A program made the position numbers and the translations under genes. The notes beneath the pieces are model-generated. The model saw nothing but the letters and a program-made list of their open reading frames with translations, was not told the origin of the DNA and ran no database searches. A stretch of 64,000 bases of DNA from Microvelia longipes (Eukaryota; Arthropoda; Insecta; Hemiptera; Veliidae): positions 45,215,394 to 45,279,393 of the forward strand of contig JACMZG010001870.1 of NCBI GenBank assembly GCA_018340805.1, given 5' to 3'. Of this stretch, positions 31,899 through 44,523 are shown piece by piece; position 1 is the first letter of the stretch; each line of letters opens with the position of its first letter.

Positions 31899-34238
31899 GT
31901 TGAACCAATAAAATAAAATAATATGTAAAATAAAAAAAAAATAGGCACTGATGAATCTTCAAAAATCAATAATAATTACTACAATAAAAAAAATAAAATC
32001 CAGATTTTAATAAAAAAATATAAGACCATAGGTTCTTCTATTAAAATTTATATTAAAAGGTTCTAAAATCAAAAATAATCAACTAAAAGAAACCGATACA
32101 ATATTTTACGGAAGTGACCCACAACCCTGTTTCCTAAAAATAAAGAACTAAAACTAAAGAAATTCCCCAGTGATGACTGAAATTAAAAAAAGTTAATATT
32201 GAATTTTAAGTTAACTTGAAAAATTTTATTATACCAGTAGACTTGCATTTAAAAAAAGAATTAATGAAAATCTATACCTAATCCAATTACAATGAACAAA
32301 TAAAATTTTAAAAAAATATTCATACCAACAAGAGAAATACAGAAAACTAAATTTATTTGAATTACAAATAAACTGGAAACCAAAAAAAAAATTACTAAAA
32401 ATTACTTGTAAACAGGTACAAGTTAGAGCAAAGTGTAGTAATATAAATATTATTCTACTCTCATGTATGGATATATTATGAAAATAAAAAACAACTTAGA
32501 GTTTTAGAGTAAGAAAATAAAATTATTTTTAAAAGTAAATCCAAACTTTAATATATGAGAATATTAATCAAATAAAATTTTAAATTATTATTAAAGGTCA
32601 AAAATAATATACAAATCAATTTTTCTCCACAATTTGAGTCCTCTCTAGATTCAAAATTATAATTCCAAGTAGTCATCACACCCTAAGACTTAAATATAAC
32701 AACAATCACTCCCCCAACACATTCATACAACTAAAATTAATTTTCTTAAAAAAGAAACTACCCCTTAAAACTATCCTAAATCTAGAAGCTAAACTATACA
32801 GCAGCAGGTCTAGAAAATAAAAATTCAGGCCCTCAGAGAAAATAACCCAAAGAAAAAAATAAGTCGACCCCAAATTAATCCTGAATACAGTCTGGATGAA
32901 TAAATAGTCTTTTGACAGTAATCTCACTCTTTTTACTTTCCTTGAAGTATATTATCAGTACTATCACAATAATCTTACTAATCTAGTAAAAAGTTCAAAA
33001 TCAGATATGTGAATACAAAAAATAAAATCTGTCGTCTCACTCACTACTCTACCAATAGTCCAAATGTAACTAACATACACTTTCTGATAAGTTTATCTGT
33101 AAGAAATAAACTCTATAATCCAGGTAGATACCTGAAGTCCTCAACCAAAACCAAAAATATAAATAATCAAAATCAAGTGTTTGTAATACCAAAAAGCAAC
33201 TACAAAGCTTAGTGAGGTAATAAGATATATCTCATAGATAAAATAAAGTAAAGTTCTCTAATAATGAAACTTCACTAGTACTTATAAATATAAATTAAAA
33301 TAAAATATGAAAATATACATAAATCTAAAATTCATATAAATATAATAGTTAATAATGAAAAGGTAATAAAATGTAGATAAATAAAAATAAAATCAAGCAT
33401 ATACACCTACTTAAGGCACTATACTTGTTTTGATTACCAGATAAAATAACAAAAAAATAATATACTCATTTTTAGATAATATACATAAAATAAACTAGAA
33501 TAGATAATAATGACTAATTTTATGTAGTACCAGATACCTTGAAAATAAATATGAAATAATTGATACAGTGAATACATGTACCATAAATAAGTCCAGAAAT
33601 AGTAAATTACTATTCTTATAAATTATATGCTCTAAAAATATATAGTTATAGTTTATAGTTAGTAGTTATAGGTTATAGTAGGACTATAAGAATAAAAAAT
33701 TATATATTAATTTAAATAAAATAATAATGTAAATACAAAAAAAATAATAATAATTAAGAAAAAAATAAATAAAAACTAAATTTAAATTATAATTTAAACA
33801 AATATAAATTCTTGTTCTATTATATTCTTGTGTGTTATTTACTGTTATTACTTGTTAAAACTAATTTGTATAAACCATCTATATTTATTTATTGAAAATT
33901 CTAGATAAATAGCATTGGTGACGACCTTAATTGCCGAATTGTAATTTTTGTAATATGTGTGTATTTGTAAAGATAGCAAATAAATGGTTATTTATTTATT
34001 TATTTATAGTAGTTATAGTTATGCAAATAATAAATTATAACTTAAAAAAAGTTCAAAATAAGTTCTTATTCCCTCCACCAAACTTCAAATGACCAAATCG
34101 GTATAGCAAACCAAACAAAAATGTAAAAACAATAAAAGTAATCAAAACTGAAAATAAATTCATAAAATTGAAATGTCAATATATTTTCTACAGCTCTGAC
34201 AGATAAGAGGCTAGGTAATGCGAAGCAGAACATCTAAG
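31899..34238 (-). other. Long AT-rich leader of gypsy element
   Basis: About 2.3 kb separates the primer-binding site from the gag ATG. It is extremely AT-rich, rich in A on the plus strand, and contains no supported frame. An island at 33895-34015 with GCATTGGTGACGACCTTAAT and an ATTT repeat differs in texture and may be a small nested insertion. Such a long leader could carry packaging or translation signals, but none is recognisable. Confidence 0.7.
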
Positions 34239-34256
34239 CCGGCACGTTGGGCGCCA
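34239..34256 (-). other. tRNA primer-binding site (Lys-type)
   Basis: On the minus strand TGGCGCCCAACGTGCCGG starts eight bases after the 5' LTR. It matches the first fourteen bases of the Lys-type primer site of retroelements (TGGCGCCCAACGTGGGGC) and most of the rest. It primes minus-strand DNA synthesis. Confidence 0.8.
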
Positions 34257-34264
34257 TTCTCTTA

Positions 34265-35828
34265 TGTAGCCCTTCTCGGCTAAGACTTGAGTTTTAGTAA
34301 TGCCCAACTCAGTCGGGTGCACAGTATAGGGGGGTTCGTGATCAATCCTGGCCTGAACGTCAGTGCATACATCTATTATGAGCGCCACCTCGTTTAGTGA
34401 ATGAATACTGAGTACATATATGGAGGAATAGACACAGACAAGACACACACACAGGTTGACAGTCAATAGGGTAAAGAAGGAAAAGGATTGGGAATAAGGG
34501 GAAGGTGAGGCTGAGACTAGAAAACGAGGAATCTAGCCGGAGAGTAGGAAAACGCCAAAAGGTCACACCAAAAGGTGGGACAGAACAAACAGATATTTGG
34601 GTATGTGGTGATCCCTTGCATTCGAAGGGGCCACTACGTACAGATTAAAGAAAAAGACTCGACACTACTTTTGAATTGAAATTACTTGTATTGTAGTAGA
34701 ACACAAACTTGTTGTTCTGCCCAGTACAATATACACTATAAACTAGAGGTCCAGACTCTGAATGGAAAATATTACTAATGAACAATCAAACAAAACGTTT
34801 ACCCCGCGTAGCTTACCAGTAAAAATTAAAAATAAAAGTACTAATGAGTCTGGTCTCAAGAAAAGATAAATGACTTAAAACTAACAGAGATATTAAAAAC
34901 AATAAAAACCTAGCACAGCTGTGGGCCCCAGTACATCAAGTCTACCTACTTCAGTGGTCATCCACTGACCTACCATTACTCTACTGGGCTCACAAAATAA
35001 TTAGAAAATAAAAATAAAATAAAAAGTAAACTTCTGAATAAAATTTAAAATAAATCCGAAGGCGTGAAGGTTAAGGAAGTGCCCAAGAAGTAACCTACTT
35101 CAAGGACTAGGATCTTACAATGGACTGTCTGACCTGAGTATGATGGATCTGTAAGACTACGATCTACAGATCTAGTTCAACACATCTCCTTAGGATGATA
35201 CTATTGTCATATGAGTGGCTAGACCTCCATAGAACAGAATCAGAGCGAATATAGCACCAACACGTTCACCACCAGTATTCATCAGTCACAGTTTTCTTCC
35301 GGCGAGAGTTTGGGGAGGCTTATGTTTTCCCCAGATCCACAAAACTGAAGTACTCTATAGTTATCCCCAAAGGGTTGAAAACTAAACTTTTAAATACTGA
35401 ATAGTATCAAAATTCGGGCACAAAAGAAACGTGCACCAAAGGTAACAACACCCCAAGCCAACCTGCTTCTACGTAACCTTCCCTCATCCAAAACCTACAG
35501 AACCCTAAACTTTCTAATCAACATAAAAAGGTAAACCCTCAACAAGAACGAAAAGAAAGAAACAAACCCTGAAAGAAAAGATAAACTAAATAAAAACCCG
35601 TAAAAGAAACTCCTAAATAAAAAGAAAATGAAACTAACTATGAAGCCGCTGGACAGCAGGTAAAGGAGACCCCTTCAACAAAATACGTCTACTTCAAGAT
35701 CTACGAATCTCCCCACTCCTATCCAACAGTTACCGCGAGTTCCATTCAAACTTACAAATACATCACTCAAATTTACCTAAATGGTTAAATTACAACCAGT
35801 GATGTTATAATCATAATAATTTGTTACA
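34265..35828 (-). repeat. 5' LTR of gypsy element
   Basis: 1564 bp, same ends as the 3' LTR. Gaps against the other LTR fall in single-base runs (for example GGGGCCCC versus GGGCCCC), with few true substitutions. Confidence 0.95.
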
Positions 35829-36235
<407 letters not shown>

Positions 36236-36239
36236 AAAA

Positions 36240-36980
36240 TTTATATAAAATTGCAAAATCGGGTAGTGGGTGCATCGGAACTTTTCCTCATCACATCAGA
36301 TTCGCTCCTTCCTACTTCAGACTCGCTTTGAACTTCCCGAGAATATACAATAAGACAAATTTATACTGCAACATATCTCCGGACTCACTTCGCTCGTCTT
36401 CTGATATTAAATACATCGATGAGGCTTAAATTGTATGATTCAACAAATATCATGGATATACTTTTCGTATTGAAACGAAACTTGTTGTACACATTTATTG
36501 CACCGAATTTTAACACAATTATATCATTTTTCGATTTTTTACGATTCTTAAAAAACGTACAAATTTATGCTGATAATAAGATGGAACTTAGCACATATGT
36601 TAATTTTATTTGAAATGCGTGGCAAATCTTAACTTTTTGGCGTTTAAATATGTTTTGACATTTTTGCTGAGTCATTATTGCGGGTTAATGACGTCATAAA
36701 AAATATTTTCTGGATAGCACAACTACATCTATAGACTGATTTTTGTACAAAGGTTCAACTCTCTAGCATAAACGCACTGGGGGGGATCTATGATGATAAC
36801 AGACACGCATTTGAGACACAAACATACACACAACTTTGAGAAAACCACTCAAGAGGTTTCAAAAACACCTGAAACTGGTAATTCCGGTGACACCCTGGTT
36901 TCGGATTTTTATGCAAACAATAATTTTCCTACGTATCTACGGTTTAACTGAGAAAAAGTAAAAAAAAAATAATCAGAACT
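36240..36980 (-). repeat. RepA interspersed repeat, copy c (unexpanded, about 740 bp)
   Basis: Read on the plus strand it starts AAATCGGGTAGTGGGTGCAT (the RepA right end) and continues through CTCACTTCGCTCGTC and TACTTTTCGTATTGAAACGA. It then passes GCGGGTTAATGACGTCATAA and ends at CTACGGTTTAACTGAGAAAA (the RepA left end). The unit expanded in copy b and the unit expanded in copy e are each present about once here. This copy therefore serves as the reference layout. Confidence 0.75.
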
Positions 36981-37720
36981 ATCGCTTTTCCTCACTTATA
37001 TGGTTAAAGAGAGCGAAGAAGCTGCGATATAAAAAGCGTTGTAAATTATTCTAATTAGTTAGATAATAAAAGAGGGCGGTGCTGAGCTTTGTTATATTAA
37101 TTGAGATATATTTAACCCTCTCCACACACACACACACACATACACACTTAATAGACACACTCATAAATACACATACATAGATACATCCATACAAGATATT
37201 CATATTTTTCATAATTAATGTAAAAAGGATAATTACAGCCTTTATAACAAACGTATTAAAAATAAATAACTATTCATAAAAAAAAATGTCATTTGATAAT
37301 TTAACAAAAATGATTTGAAACAAAAATAAATAAAAAAGCAACAAATAATATAAACGTCTCATCAATATATTAAACCTTAACGAAAATACGATTAATCGAC
37401 AATTTATTGAAAGATATATATCACGAAAAGTTTATGAGTTAAGTTAAAAGTTTATTTATTTAAGTTCGACGCCACACAGGTAGGTGAACGAGCCAGGTAT
37501 TAATATGGTATTTAATATTCCATAAATTAAAATTATAAAATATAAAAATATCTTGATTAAGTTGAGTTTTATTCGTGCAGATCATTTTGTTTTATTTGTT
37601 AAGAATGGATTTTTATTTAATATTATAATTATTCTAAAAAATAATTTTTAATTGTATTTTATTAGTTAGAATGAGATTTATCTAATTAATATTAGAGTTG
37701 GAATATAACTACTTGCTAGT
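36981..37720. other. No gene seen
   Basis: Contains a short (CA)n run at about 37125-37145. Otherwise AT-rich without support for a gene. Confidence 0.5.
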
Positions 37721-37723
37721 AAA

Positions 37724-37935
37724 AGAGTGGTTTAATGGTTAAGGTGTGTGTTTTCCGTCCAGAAAGGCTGGGTTCGATTACGGTCGGTGAAGCTACAATT
37801 TTTATGCTTAGGATAGACAATTTTACAAGTAAAAAATTGTACCGGCCTAAAACCGGGATATTAGGCCGGTGCGATGTCAGGTACTCTTAACCCTGAATGA
37901 ACCTAGGTTTAGCTCAAGATGATAGAAATGTATAA
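37724..37935 (+). repeat. tRNA-derived SINE, family C
   Basis: AGAGTGGTTTAATGGTTAAG (A box) and GGCTGGGTTCGATTACGG (B box) are about 40 bp apart, as in tRNA heads. A body with an ACCGGCCTAAAACCGGGATA hairpin-like stretch, GATGTCAGGTACTCTTAACC and CCTGAATGAACCTAGG follows. It shares the GTCAGGTACTC body motif with family A. Confidence 0.7.
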
Positions 37936-39870
37936 AGTGATTCAATTTGAAGTAAACAAACCAAACGCAGTCGGAGGTTATAACATGACGTTTTTATGAA
38001 TGACGTGTGATGTCATTGCAGGAATCGGTATAGGCCAGGGGGGGTTAACTTAAATGAGGAAAAGTTTGGATTCGATTATCGCAAGCTACTAAAAATAGCG
38101 CTGCGGCGGACCGGTGCGGACAATTCATGAACTAACCCCAATAGCTTTCCAAAAATGACTGATTATATTTTTATATTTAAATTTATAAATACCATGGCAA
38201 TTTTTGTTTATGACAGCTACATTTATTATTATTATAAAATGATTGTTTTCTGTATGTATTTTTCACAAAAACGGTTCGCCGTTGCATGTTCTGTATTTCA
38301 AAAATTCAGAAACTAAAAGTAAATAGAAACATTTTTAAAACTTCCAGGGAACGCTACTGATGGCAGATAAGTGTAAATTTCATTTAATTAATTTATTGAT
38401 TTAGTCGATTTTATCCGGTAATTAATTACATTTAATCACATGTGCGCATCTTGCCGATGTAATTAAAATACAGGTGCATTAAATGCCAAAATCTATCTTC
38501 TACCACGTGTAAACTTTTGCCACTATTTCATTATTACCTGATAGAATCAATTAAATTAATAAATTACTTGAATGAAAAGCTTAAAAATAATCAGAAGTGT
38601 TCTTTGTAAGATTTAAGTGGTAGGGTTAGTTAGAAGTATAACTATACAAAGTATAAAAATTAAATTTCAAACTGACTGTGGGCAAAAAGCGGGAAATCAA
38701 GACACGCCCACTCAATTGAAAGGTAGGTCCCCCGCCGCGCTAGTGTTGCCCGGAATCCAAATTTTCCCACCATTGAGTCGACAGTCTTACTGTTTAAGTA
38801 TCTATAGTCTCTGGTATAGGCGGTCAACATTGAAAATTTACTATTTATTTCCGCAATGACGTCAATTCCGGACTATAAACTAACACGTCAAAAAAGTTGA
38901 TTTCATTCATAAACCCCCTTCAATTGAATCACCTTATAAATTCAATCAGCTTGAAATTAAACGTACACACAAAGTTAAAAAAAAATGTCAACAAATTTTT
39001 AGCAATCAAATAAAAATGGTATGGTGGTAAAACCTCGAAAATACACGAGTCTTAACTATTTATATAACCGACAAGCTTACTATTTTCTTCTCCGGAGGAC
39101 CGGCGCTGCTACGGAGCAAACAAATCCCTGAAGCTGGACTTCCCTGGTTAGTAATTAGCAAAACATTGATACAACATTACAAAAACTATTTTAAGATCTA
39201 TACTCTACGCAAAGAAAAAAAAAAATAATCTAAAAACAGATCTATTAAAAAATGTCTTTGAAGCGCCATATTTACGTCTGAAATGGAACCATATGTATCT
39301 TATCTCTTGGTATGAGGCAGAGTGGGCTCTATTATAAGAACTTCTTATTTACATCACATAAAAAGTAGCAGTCGATCTAGACATAATGCCTTTTAAAGCT
39401 TTTAATACATAAAAGAGCTACTAATCGTTCAGTATAAACAGAATTAGAGAGAAATGAACACGATAATAATAACTGCAAAACAAAATGATGTCATGATAAA
39501 ATAAAATGCAAAAAAAAAGAATTAAAGAAGATAAAACGTTAAAGAAGAAATATATAAGTAAAATACAGATGGGAAATAATAAGAAAAGAGAGACATTAAA
39601 TAGAGAAAAAGAAGAAGATTATAATTGATAAATCTTTAAGACTATTAAGAAAATTCTAAAACCAAATGTGACTCTGGTATAATTCGACAGTATTAAGACT
39701 ATTATAATGATTAAGCGGCTGATAAAAATGACATCACTTTCCATTCCTTTTCATTTTAAGCTAAGAGGAAAGTATCAAAATGGCAAAAATTTGACAGAAT
39801 ATGTGACTTACCAGAATAACAATCAGACAAATATTAAGGTTGGGATACCTGAATAATAGTCAGAAAGTGT
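37936..39870. other. No gene seen
   Basis: Mostly AT-rich. A GC-richer patch at 38690-38800 (ACACGCCCACTCAATTGAAA then GGTAGGT) and one at 39095-39140 (CTCCGGAGGACCGGCGCTGC) stand out, but no frame is conserved enough to call. Confidence 0.4.
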
Positions 39871-39879
39871 AAGGTCTGT

Positions 39880-41180
39880 CTACAGGCGCCACCACCGAAA
39901 GTTTTCCTTATGTGGAATTGTTAGGATAGTGAATTAGAAAAGGAGCAGCTGTAGCCATCGAGCGAGAAGAAATGGAGGCGGAAGCATCGGCTGGAAAGGG
40001 TCACCTTCTACACGGATAAAAGCTAAAAGATAAAATATCGATTTATGTGGATATAAATAACCACGAGCAAGATTCCCCAATGGCTGAATTGGAAATCTGA
40101 TAAACTAAAAGGAAGATAATGGATCGCTTACTGCCTGGCATGGCAATGACATCGCATAAGATACGTCAAGCATGTCAGTATGATCTAGCCACTAAAAGTG
40201 CATCAAAAAAAACAGTGGAGTTAGGAGAAACCAGAGGGCTGCAGGTTCTCGGAGGATGATAAGCGCGGACTTGATGGGACCGTATCCCGCCCCCACCCGG
40301 TCGTCGAGACAGATGTTATTCTCTTATGATGGTGGAATTAGCTTCACCAGAGTACGCTTCATTCCCCCTTTCGGAAGGCAACGCGAAGAGCATATTGCAG
40401 ATGTGCATAGTGAAGAAGTCTTTATTGGATGTCGAAATCGACAGTTGGTGCCACAATACTTCATATCCGACAATGGCGCGATAAGCCGCAATTCCGGAGT
40501 ATTATGTGAACTTCCAGTTATGACAAGTCAGTTAAGATGCTCTTTATCCCATTTACCATGCGGCAAAGAATTATTTTAGATTTGGCCCCTATATTATAGA
40601 AACGACGTACACCAACTCTTAAGCATAGAACGGCGTATATAAAGACACATTCGTTCAGTGGAGAAATAAAACTTGCCACAGATTAGGTTTTGCTTGAGAA
40701 CTGCGGTGATATAGAATATACGAGTGTGTATCCCGCTTCTTACCAATAACATTTAGGACAGTTCAACTCCACCTTTTGCGACGAGAGTCCGCGCATCGAA
40801 GAATGCTTTGATTGATCGCTCATAGGTCAGGCAGCACTGACTAGAAAATACCTGCATCTGGATAAGTTTAACAGGTGATGCGAAGAAGCTCTAGGAAAAG
40901 ATTTAAGGAAAGTGTCATGTGCTGCTATCATATCAATGAATAATAAATTTTAAAGTCCACGACAAAGGAGATTAGTATAGAAGATAATAATAGGTTAAAT
41001 AAGAATAATATATAATAATATAATAAATGACTGCTCTAGAAGCCATAATATATTTCAAAGACATAAATTAATCACCTCCAAGATACTCCGTTTAGTTATG
41101 AAGATAGAAAGCACTGGATGAACCAAATATAACATTTACAGAATAGATCTCTCAGTGTAAATCTAAGCGTTCGCCAAATA
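39880..41180 (+). pseudogene. Decayed gypsy pol fragment (integrase region)
   Basis: In three frames the segment shows relics of the integrase zinc finger (PMAG at about 40080, DRLLPGMAMTS, a VKHVSMI-like C-C half) and of the core (MISADLMGP at 40256, QYFISDNG at about 40455). It then shows relics of RAVNESTGF-like and CNLDKLKQ-like stretches near 40690-40870. Order and residues follow the 26.7-28.5 kb integrase. It carries many stops and frameshifts and is non-functional. It is an older relative, not a duplicate, of the intact element. Confidence 0.75.
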
Positions 41181-41699
41181 GACAATCCAATCAATTCATT
41201 CATCACGATGCAGACTTGTTTTAAGAGATAGTTTGATAAATATATATATAATAATATTATATATTAATAGTAATATATATATATATAGATGAAGAGATAA
41301 TGAGACATTATTCTCCAAGAGGTATAATTAGTTTGAAACAAAATATAATATATTAAACATCACTCGTTGTAATCATTTCATTTAGTAAAAATTTGACTCA
41401 TTTTTGTAGTTTGAATGAAACTCGCGGAAAATGTTAGATAGGTGAATGGGGATTCGAGTAGATCTTGAAGTAGAGTATTATTGTTGAAGAGTCTACTTAC
41501 TGCGTGTCAGCGGACTTCATTAGTTAGATACAATTTTCTTTTATATTAGGAGTTTCTATTTACTGGTTTCGATCTGTTTAGTTTAATACCTTTTCTTCTA
41601 GGTTGCTTTATTTTTTCCTTCTATGTTAGAAGTGTTTTATATCCTTTGTATGTTAGAATTCTCAGAAAATTTTAGAGTTCTGATAAGGTTTGGTATGAA

Positions 41700-42035
41700 G
41701 GAGGTTGACGTAGAATAAATAGAAAAAAAAAAAAGACAAATTAGAAAACGACAGATAGGTGTTGTTTTACCTTTGTGCACGTTTATTTTCGTGCACCGAA
41801 TTGTAATACAGTACATCTCGAAGATATTTAAAAAAATTATTAGTTTTACAACCCGTATTTGGGAGGTAGTATACTATAGTTAAGTACATTCAGTACTTTG
41901 GATCATGATGAGAAACACCTAAAGCCTTCCAAAACTCTTGTGCCGGAAGAAAATTTGTAAGACTGGAATGAATACTGTGAGTTGAACGTGTTGGTGTATA
42001 TTCGCTCTGATTGTTCTATGGGGTCAGCCACTCAA
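41700..42035 (+). repeat. Decayed gypsy LTR fragment
   Basis: GACGTAGAATAAATAG, GTGTTGTTTTACCTTTG, GTGCACGTTTATTTTCGTGC, GTGCCGGAAGAAAATTTG and GAACGTGTTGGTGTATATTC are diverged reverse complements of segments of the intact LTRs (about 25990-26260). With the pol fragment at 39880 it marks the 3' end of an old plus-strand insertion. Confidence 0.65.
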
Positions 42036-42530
42036 TTGACAATAAGTAATAAATACACCTACAAGAGAATGTATGTATAACTAGAATGTCGATAGATTCG
42101 TTAAATTTGGCACTAATATCGACGAAGCTCAGTTATATGTTATCCACGGCCCATTATTCCAATTTTATTTTCAAAGAAAGTTCGCTAAAAGACCAATATT
42201 TTCGTTTTAACAAAACATGCTCTGTAATAGGAAAAATGAGTGTGGAGTTTCATCCTCCCAGTTTGTCCTCTAGACAAAACTGTAGACCCGTCTCCTGATT
42301 TTTTCATTCGCTGCTTCGCCGGTGTTATTTTTACTTTTATACATTTTATGTTTTATATTTTAATTTATTTCGTTTACTTATTTGTTTTTATTTGGTCTAT
42401 GGTTTTATTTTGTTTCCCTATTTTATTTTAATTCATCTCATTATATTGTATTTCTTTTATTTTTATTTTAGTATTTATTTTTATTTTTATTTAGCATATT
42501 TTTAAATATAGTTTTTACTTTGTTTGGGTT
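42036..42530. other. No gene seen
   Basis: T-rich; frames of 63-70 codons without domain support. Confidence 0.45.
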
Positions 42531-42605
42531 AGGCACTGATGATGATCTGTTAAGATTGAAAGCTGGCTATGTCAAATATATATCATTAGTGGAGAGACTC
42601 TGTTT
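42531..42605 (+). repeat. Penelope-terminus-like motif, copy 2 (hammerhead-like)
   Basis: CTGATGA at 42536, a short stem candidate (GATCT, loop GTTA, AGATT) and GAAA at 42558 are followed by GCTGGCTATGTC and AGTGGAGAGACTCTG. The block lies 1.2 kb upstream of, and on the same strand as, the Penelope-like element, so it may be its 5' terminal repeat. GAAA is followed by G rather than C, so a canonical hammerhead stem III is not formed. Confidence 0.45.
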
Positions 42606-43299
42606 TATTTCAAAACAGCTCTGTGTTCTACCTGCCTTATACAAATTTGATTTTTTTTTTTCAGTTTATACAGATCCTTTAGAATCACCGTTTCTCAAAT
42701 TACAGGTCCTTTAGAATCACCATTTCTCAAATTTTCGAAATCATACTAACAAAACCATTTTTGTCCTTCATTAAGAAAATAGGGTGCATCGAAACTGTTA
42801 TTTCCGATTAACGAAATTAACAGGCGAATAGTAAGGTTTCGCTACGAAACCTTATCGGATTCGTAACGATCACCCAAAGAAAGTGGTAAATAACTCATAT
42901 ACCTCAGGACTTGTTAAGTTCGAACATAAAATTTGGAAAATTTAAGTTTTATTATATTATTTATTAATATTGATTTAAATTATTTAATATACTTAATTAA
43001 TTATTTAATATACCTTTACACTTACTGCGATAATAAAAAATCAATTTTATCCCAAATAAAATGATTTAATTCTTATCAAATGATGCGTACCCGTTAATCC
43101 ATTTTTAAAGATTTTTATAAATCGAAAAATGATCTATTTTATTTTAATACCGCTAGTACATTTTTTGTTGGGTCACCAAATTCAAGTAAAATCGTGCGAG
43201 GTCAGAACGTGAATGGATGACCGCTCGGTTTAAATTGGATTTTTTAATATCTGATGACTAATAAAGCAAGTTCAAAGACCTACTGCAAAATATATTAGG
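42606..43299. other. No gene seen
   Basis: AT-rich, with a tandem-like CCTTTAGAATCACC(G/A)TTTCTCAAATT duplication at about 42675 and 42708. Confidence 0.45.
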
Positions 43300-43385
43300 T
43301 TCTCGTTATATTCTGAGGACGAGCGAAGCGAATCCAAAATGGTGAGGATGAGCGTAGCGAATCTGACATGGCAAGGAATAATTAT
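43300..43385 (+). repeat. RepA right-end fragment
   Basis: CTGAGGACGAGCGAAGCGAA and GAGGATGAGCGTAGCGAATC match the RepA right end of copy b. Confidence 0.6.
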
Positions 43386-43489
43386 ACAACATCTCATTAA
43401 TTAACTAAGAACCTAAATAAATCATTAAGGCTATTAGAAGGCTATAATTTATTTAATGTCAAATTTATGGAATTAATAAGAATAACCAT

Positions 43490-44372
43490 ATTAATAAATT
43501 AGACCACCATTTATTAATTCTGGATATTAAAAATCCCATTGAATGTGAATAGGTTAAAGAAACTCATTCCAAAGAATTAGCTATAATAACTTGTAAAGAC
43601 ACCCTTTTGGATATCATAGAGCCCTTTAAGCTTCAATTTCTAGAATTGTTAAATAAAATCACTACGTAAAATAGAATTTAGGAAAATCAAAGACAATAAT
43701 ATCGATAAAAAATTCAAATCTTGCTACCCCTAACTACCTTGATTTATACAAACATATATATATAAAAATAAATGGATTAAAAACCTTACTAATAAAGAAG
43801 TGCCCATTCCAGTACTTAATTTCCTTTCATTGGGACATAATTTCAACCTTATCCCTAGGAAATTAAAAAATGAATTAAAAAGAGTAATCATAGATGTTGA
43901 ATATACCCTTAGGCTCCTTAATACCTCCACTAATCATATAAATGCTCTTAGAAGTTCCTTAATCAATAAAATCACTAACTACTAGAACAAGCATAAACAG
44001 CATTCTAGCTTCCCTATAGGCACCTTAGAACACCAAATCCATCTTGATTCTATTTCCACCAACCGTTTCTTAAGATCTAATAAAGAGTTAATTGTATGCA
44101 AAGCAGAAAGCCAAAATTACTGTCATCATGGACAAACTCAGTACAACAGCAAAATGTTAGATCTATTAAATGACCCCCATACATATGGCAAAGTAGATCG
44201 ATCTACAGAAGAACAACTAAAGATCATAAAAAGTGAATATAACACCTTACTCACCAAACTTGTAGATAAAGATCACATCACTAAAGGAGTTAAAAAACAA
44301 CTTAATATTCTAAGTTGTCGAATAAGTAGAATATATGGTCTACCTAGACCCACAAAGAAGGCAATCCTTTGA
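43490..44372 (+). pseudogene. Penelope-like element, N-terminal region, broken frames
   Basis: Broken frames encode a Penelope-type lead-in: NKEVPIPVLNFLSLGHNFN at about 43792, a helical stretch to 43985, then LLNDPHTYGKVD and ITKGVKKQLNILSCRISRIY ending GLPRPTKK at 44372, just where the GLPK.HK motif of RT1 is expected. From 44371 to 44523 the next frame stays in phase with the main RT frame but has two stops. A handful of indels and stops therefore separate it from the intact RT. It belongs to the same element as 44524..45780. Confidence 0.75.
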
Positions 44373-44523
44373 GACCATAGTTGATGGGATCAATTCACCT
44401 ACAGACAAACTTTCCAAGTTTTTAAATCCTTCTTTGAATAAATTAAACAATAATAACCCTTACGATTGTAAGAGTGTTTGAGTTCATAGAAAAGATTAAA
44501 GGTTAAAACTAGAAAAAGACGAA

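Larger units (their letters stand above)
25044..35828 (-). mobile_element. Ty3/gypsy LTR retrotransposon, 10.8 kb, near complete
   Basis: The element has two LTRs with TG...CA ends, a tRNA-Lys-type primer site, a purine tract, and the order gag, protease, RT, RNase H, integrase on the minus strand. Integrase after RNase H places it in Ty3/gypsy. No env-like frame or chromodomain was seen. The reading frames are split by about five single-base shifts. The LTRs differ mostly by indels in single-base runs, so the insertion looks young and some breaks may be base-calling errors. A decayed relative lies at about 39.9-42.0 kb. Confidence 0.95.
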
